Part shown: positions 62,436 through 64,000 of the stretch, one piece after another
Layout: every line of letters begins with the position of its first letter
Position numbering within the stretch: position 1 is the first letter of the stretch
Source: Phreatobacter sp.
GTDB taxonomy: Bacteria > Pseudomonadota > Alphaproteobacteria > Rhizobiales > Phreatobacteraceae
Length of the DNA stretch: 64,000 bases
Assembly (NCBI RefSeq): GCF_027532945.1
Contig: NZ_JAPZTZ010000020.1
Span: 37,750-101,749 of the forward strand
Reading direction: 5' to 3'
Position numbers and translations under genes: made by a program
Notes under the pieces: generated by a model
Seen by the model: the letters and a program-made list of their open reading frames with translations, nothing else
The model's database searches: none
Told to the model about the DNA's origin: nothing

Positions 62436-63065
62436 TCAGGGCCTGAGCGCCCGCGCCTCCGCGGCGAGGCGGGTGATGCGGGCGAAGTCGCCGCTGGCAA
62501 GCGCATCGTCCGGCACCACCCAGGAGCCGCCGACCGCCCCGACATTGGCAAGCGCCAGATAGGAGGGCGCCTTGGCGGCGTCGATGCCGCCGGTGGGGCA
62601 GAAGATGAGGCCCGGCAGCGGGCCAGAGAGGCTCTTCAGGAAGGCAGCGCCGCCCGAGGGCTCGGCGGGGAAGAACTTCAGGGCGGTGAAGCCGCGGGCG
62701 GCGAGCGCCATCGCCTCCGTCACCGTGGCGCAGCCCGGCAACACCGGCACCGGGCAGGTGGCAAGGCCCACCGCGAGCTCGGCCGGCGTGCCCGGCGAGA
62801 CGAGGAACCGCGCCCCGGCGGCGGTCGCGACCTGGATATCGTCGATGCGGGTGATGGTGCCGGCGCCGACCACTGCCTCCGGCACCTCGCGGGCGATCTC
62901 GCGAAGGGCGGAAAGCGCCTGCGGCGTGCGCAGCGTCACCTCGATGACCGGCAGGCCACCGGCGACCAGCGCCCGGGCCAGCGGCACCGCCACGCTGGCA
63001 TCCTTGATGGTGAGGACCGGGATGACGGGGGCGGCGGCGAGCAGGGGGCGGGCGTCGGGGAGCAT
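62436..63065 (-). CDS. eda: 2-dehydro-3-deoxy-phosphogluconate aldolase (KDPG aldolase)
   Basis: 209-residue TIM-barrel class I aldolase. Schiff-base lysine in ARGFTALKFFPAEPSGG; phosphate loop in FCPTGGIDAAKAPSYLAL; catalytic Glu in VIEVTLRTPQAL. Cleaves KDPG to pyruvate and glyceraldehyde 3-phosphate in the Entner-Doudoroff pathway. Start ATG 63065 (MLPDARPLLA). Confidence 0.94.
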   Translation of the reverse strand: MLPDARPLLAAAPVIPVLTIKDASVAVPLARALVAGGLPVIEVTLRTPQALSALREIAREVPEAVVGAGTITRIDDIQVATAAGARFLVSPGTPAELAVGLATCPVPVLPGCATVTEAMALAARGFTALKFFPAEPSGGAAFLKSLSGPLPGLIFCPTGGIDAAKAPSYLALANVGAVGGSWVVPDDALASGDFARITRLAAEARALRP

Positions 63066-63168
63066 GGCGGTCTCACTGGTATGGAAGATACCTAGCACCG
63101 CATGGAGGGGGTCGGAAAGACGGGCTGACCAAGAAGCGGCACCGGGCTTGCGAACCAGCCCGGGATGC

Positions 63169-63519
63169 TCAGTTGCGGTTGGCCAAGCCGTTCGCCTGGC
63201 GCTGGGTCCGGATCGTCTCCCGCTGGGCAAGGATCTGCGCGCGGAATTGCTCCATGCCGGTGCGCACCGTGCGGCTCGCCTGCGGGAATTCGGTCGGCGA
63301 GGTGAAGCGATCCGGGTTCGCCTGATCATAGGCCATGACGGCCCTCAGCGTGCGGTCGAGGGCCGGGATGTCGCCAAAAGCATATTCGTTGACCGGCCGT
63401 CCGACGACCTCGGACAGCGAGGCGAAGAGGGCTGGATCGCGGTCGCGCGGCAGGTCGGGGCGCGCGGCGAGATGGGTCCGGTAGCGCAGCTGGCTGAGGT
63501 AGCATAATGCACCTCGCAA
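63169..63519 (-). CDS. Hypothetical protein, possibly a gene fragment
   Basis: 116 residues. The start is poor: TTG at 63519 and no clear ribosome binding site. The sequence (QLRYRTHLAARPDLPRDRDP; PALDRTLRAVMAYDQANPDR) looks like a real protein by composition, ending in a basic, Gln-rich helix. Near an IS66-family end, so it may be the 3 prime part of a disrupted gene. No family recognised. Confidence 0.5.
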   Translation of the reverse strand: MRGALCYLSQLRYRTHLAARPDLPRDRDPALFASLSEVVGRPVNEYAFGDIPALDRTLRAVMAYDQANPDRFTSPTEFPQASRTVRTGMEQFRAQILAQRETIRTQRQANGLANRN

Positions 63520-63751
63520 ACCCGTATGAATGCTGATTTCTTGCGGATGCCAGATGGTAGGATACCATCCAAAATACCATCACGCCCGGTTGCTACCCCC
63601 TCTCTGGCCCTCCCCCTCGGCCACGCCATGTTAGGCCCCGCCGCTGTCTCCATCCGTACTCTTACGGAAGAGCGGATCAGGATAGGCGGCGGCCATCAGC
63701 TTGACGGGTCTAAATGCCGTTGCGTAAGGCCCCGGCTTGGGAGGATGCACC

Positions 63752-63877
63752 GTGAAGCACTACGTCGCGACCGGCCTGATTGCGCTTTGCCTGGGCGGGA
63801 CGGCGCGCGCCGACAACGCCGAACGGCTATTGGTCAATGGAGCGCTCGCCATGGCAGGCCATGAATTAGCCCCTTAA
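63752..63877 (+). pseudogene. Exported-protein gene truncated by IS66-family element
   Basis: GTG at 63752 with GGGAGG 7 bases upstream begins MKHYVATGLIALCLGGTARA, a classical signal peptide, followed by DNAERLLVNGALAMAGHELA. The reading frame stops at TAA 63875-63877, where the element sequence begins, so the stop probably comes from the insertion and the rest of the gene lies past the element. An intact 41-residue peptide gene is the alternative. Confidence 0.55.
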
Positions 63878-64000
63878 GTGCCCGGACAGGGTCTCCCACT
63901 TTGCTAAGAGGTAGGAGTAATGTCGGTATTATGACTGGTCACAATGCGAAGAGTGAGGTCCTGACGGGCCGAGAAGTTCGCCGGCGTCGTACGCCCGCGG
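63875..64000. mobile_element. Left end of an IS66-family insertion sequence (continues outside)
   Basis: From about 63875 (TAAGTGCCCGGACAGGG) the sequence is less GC-rich and leads to a TnpA-type start at 63931. IS66 elements begin with GTAAGCGnCCGG-like ends; this end is similar. The exact boundary and the target duplication cannot be fixed without the other end. Confidence 0.6.
63931..64000 (+). CDS. tnpA: IS66-family accessory protein TnpA (5 prime part)
   Basis: 23 codons: MTGHNAKSEVLTGREVRRRR fits the conserved start of IS66 TnpA/OrfA (M-x-x-H-N-x-x-x-E-V-L-T-G). A small reading frame at 63920 (MSVL) overlaps its ATG by ATGA. The rest of the gene, and tnpB and tnpC, are beyond the window. 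Confidence 0.7.
   Translation, partial: MTGHNAKSEVLTGREVRRRRTPA

Overview
The window is GC-rich, densely packed chromosomal DNA that looks like an alphaproteobacterium of the Hyphomicrobiales (Rhizobiales), perhaps near Phreatobacter, Bosea or Bradyrhizobium. The reasons are the irr gene divergent from fabA-fabB-fabI, a SciP/DUF1153 gene beside flgD and fliK, a DUF992 remnant, two Rhizobiales-style palindromic intergenic repeats, and many 4-base ATGA/GTGA gene overlaps. The genus is a guess. I saw no tRNA, rRNA, CRISPR array or prophage.

Layout. 1-2.6 kb: end of an iron/siderophore ABC importer and an acetyltransferase. 2.6-6.6 kb: the EF-P lysyltransferase epmA, a thioesterase, efp, a palindromic repeat, an NTF2-like protein and a zinc metallopeptidase. 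6.6-14 kb: a Liv-type ABC importer (livF, binding protein, livM, livH, livG) joined to an acyl-CoA synthetase. 14.2-16.8 kb: AraC-type regulator, azlCD exporter and a lipase-like hydrolase. 16.9-25.5 kb: envelope genes (DMT transporter, kdsD, beta-barrel protein, galU, an exported protein, FkbM methyltransferase, mdoH). 25.5-28.8 kb: a tight unit of dehydrogenase, degenerate pterin synthase-like protein, glycosyltransferase and methyltransferase, which is the best candidate for an undescribed pathway. 29-33 kb: fabI, fabB, fabA and irr. 33.7-36.4 kb: a TPP enzyme, a NIPSNAP protein and an SDR. 36.6 kb: mdoG, 11 kb from mdoH. 38.3-43.2 kb: a zinc-uptake operon (His-rich membrane protein, znuC, znuB, znuA, CobW GTPase) ending in an orphan membrane protein resembling the anchor of rhizobial adenylate cyclases. 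43.2-46 kb: DUF992 pseudogene, sciP, flgD, fliK. 46.2-48.9 kb: the otnK-otnC-otnI tetronate operon. 49.1-54.2 kb: a fused indolepyruvate ferredoxin oxidoreductase, a serine hydrolase and a small membrane protein. 54.2-58.1 kb: a double GNAT protein, a PEP mutase/isocitrate lyase family enzyme and a sugar-acid dehydratase. 58.3-60.2 kb: vapBC and an aminotransferase. 60.2-63.1 kb: a split permease pair, a TerB/DUF533 protein and a KDPG aldolase. The right edge holds a small exported-protein gene cut by the end of an IS66-family element that runs out of the window.

How the parts fit. Three metal modules are present (iron uptake, Irr iron control, zinc uptake). The zinc operon has a good sigma-70 promoter with an AT-rich partial dyad over its -10, suggesting Zur control. 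Envelope genes (KdsD, GalU, MdoG, MdoH, FkbM) supply Kdo, UDP-glucose and periplasmic glucans. EpmA and EF-P form a modification pair with the target lysine K34 present. No gene-free stretch exceeds 300 bases apart from 43113-43465, which holds the zinc promoter, the DUF992 remnant and a terminator; in 63520-63751 I see no gene or clear signal.
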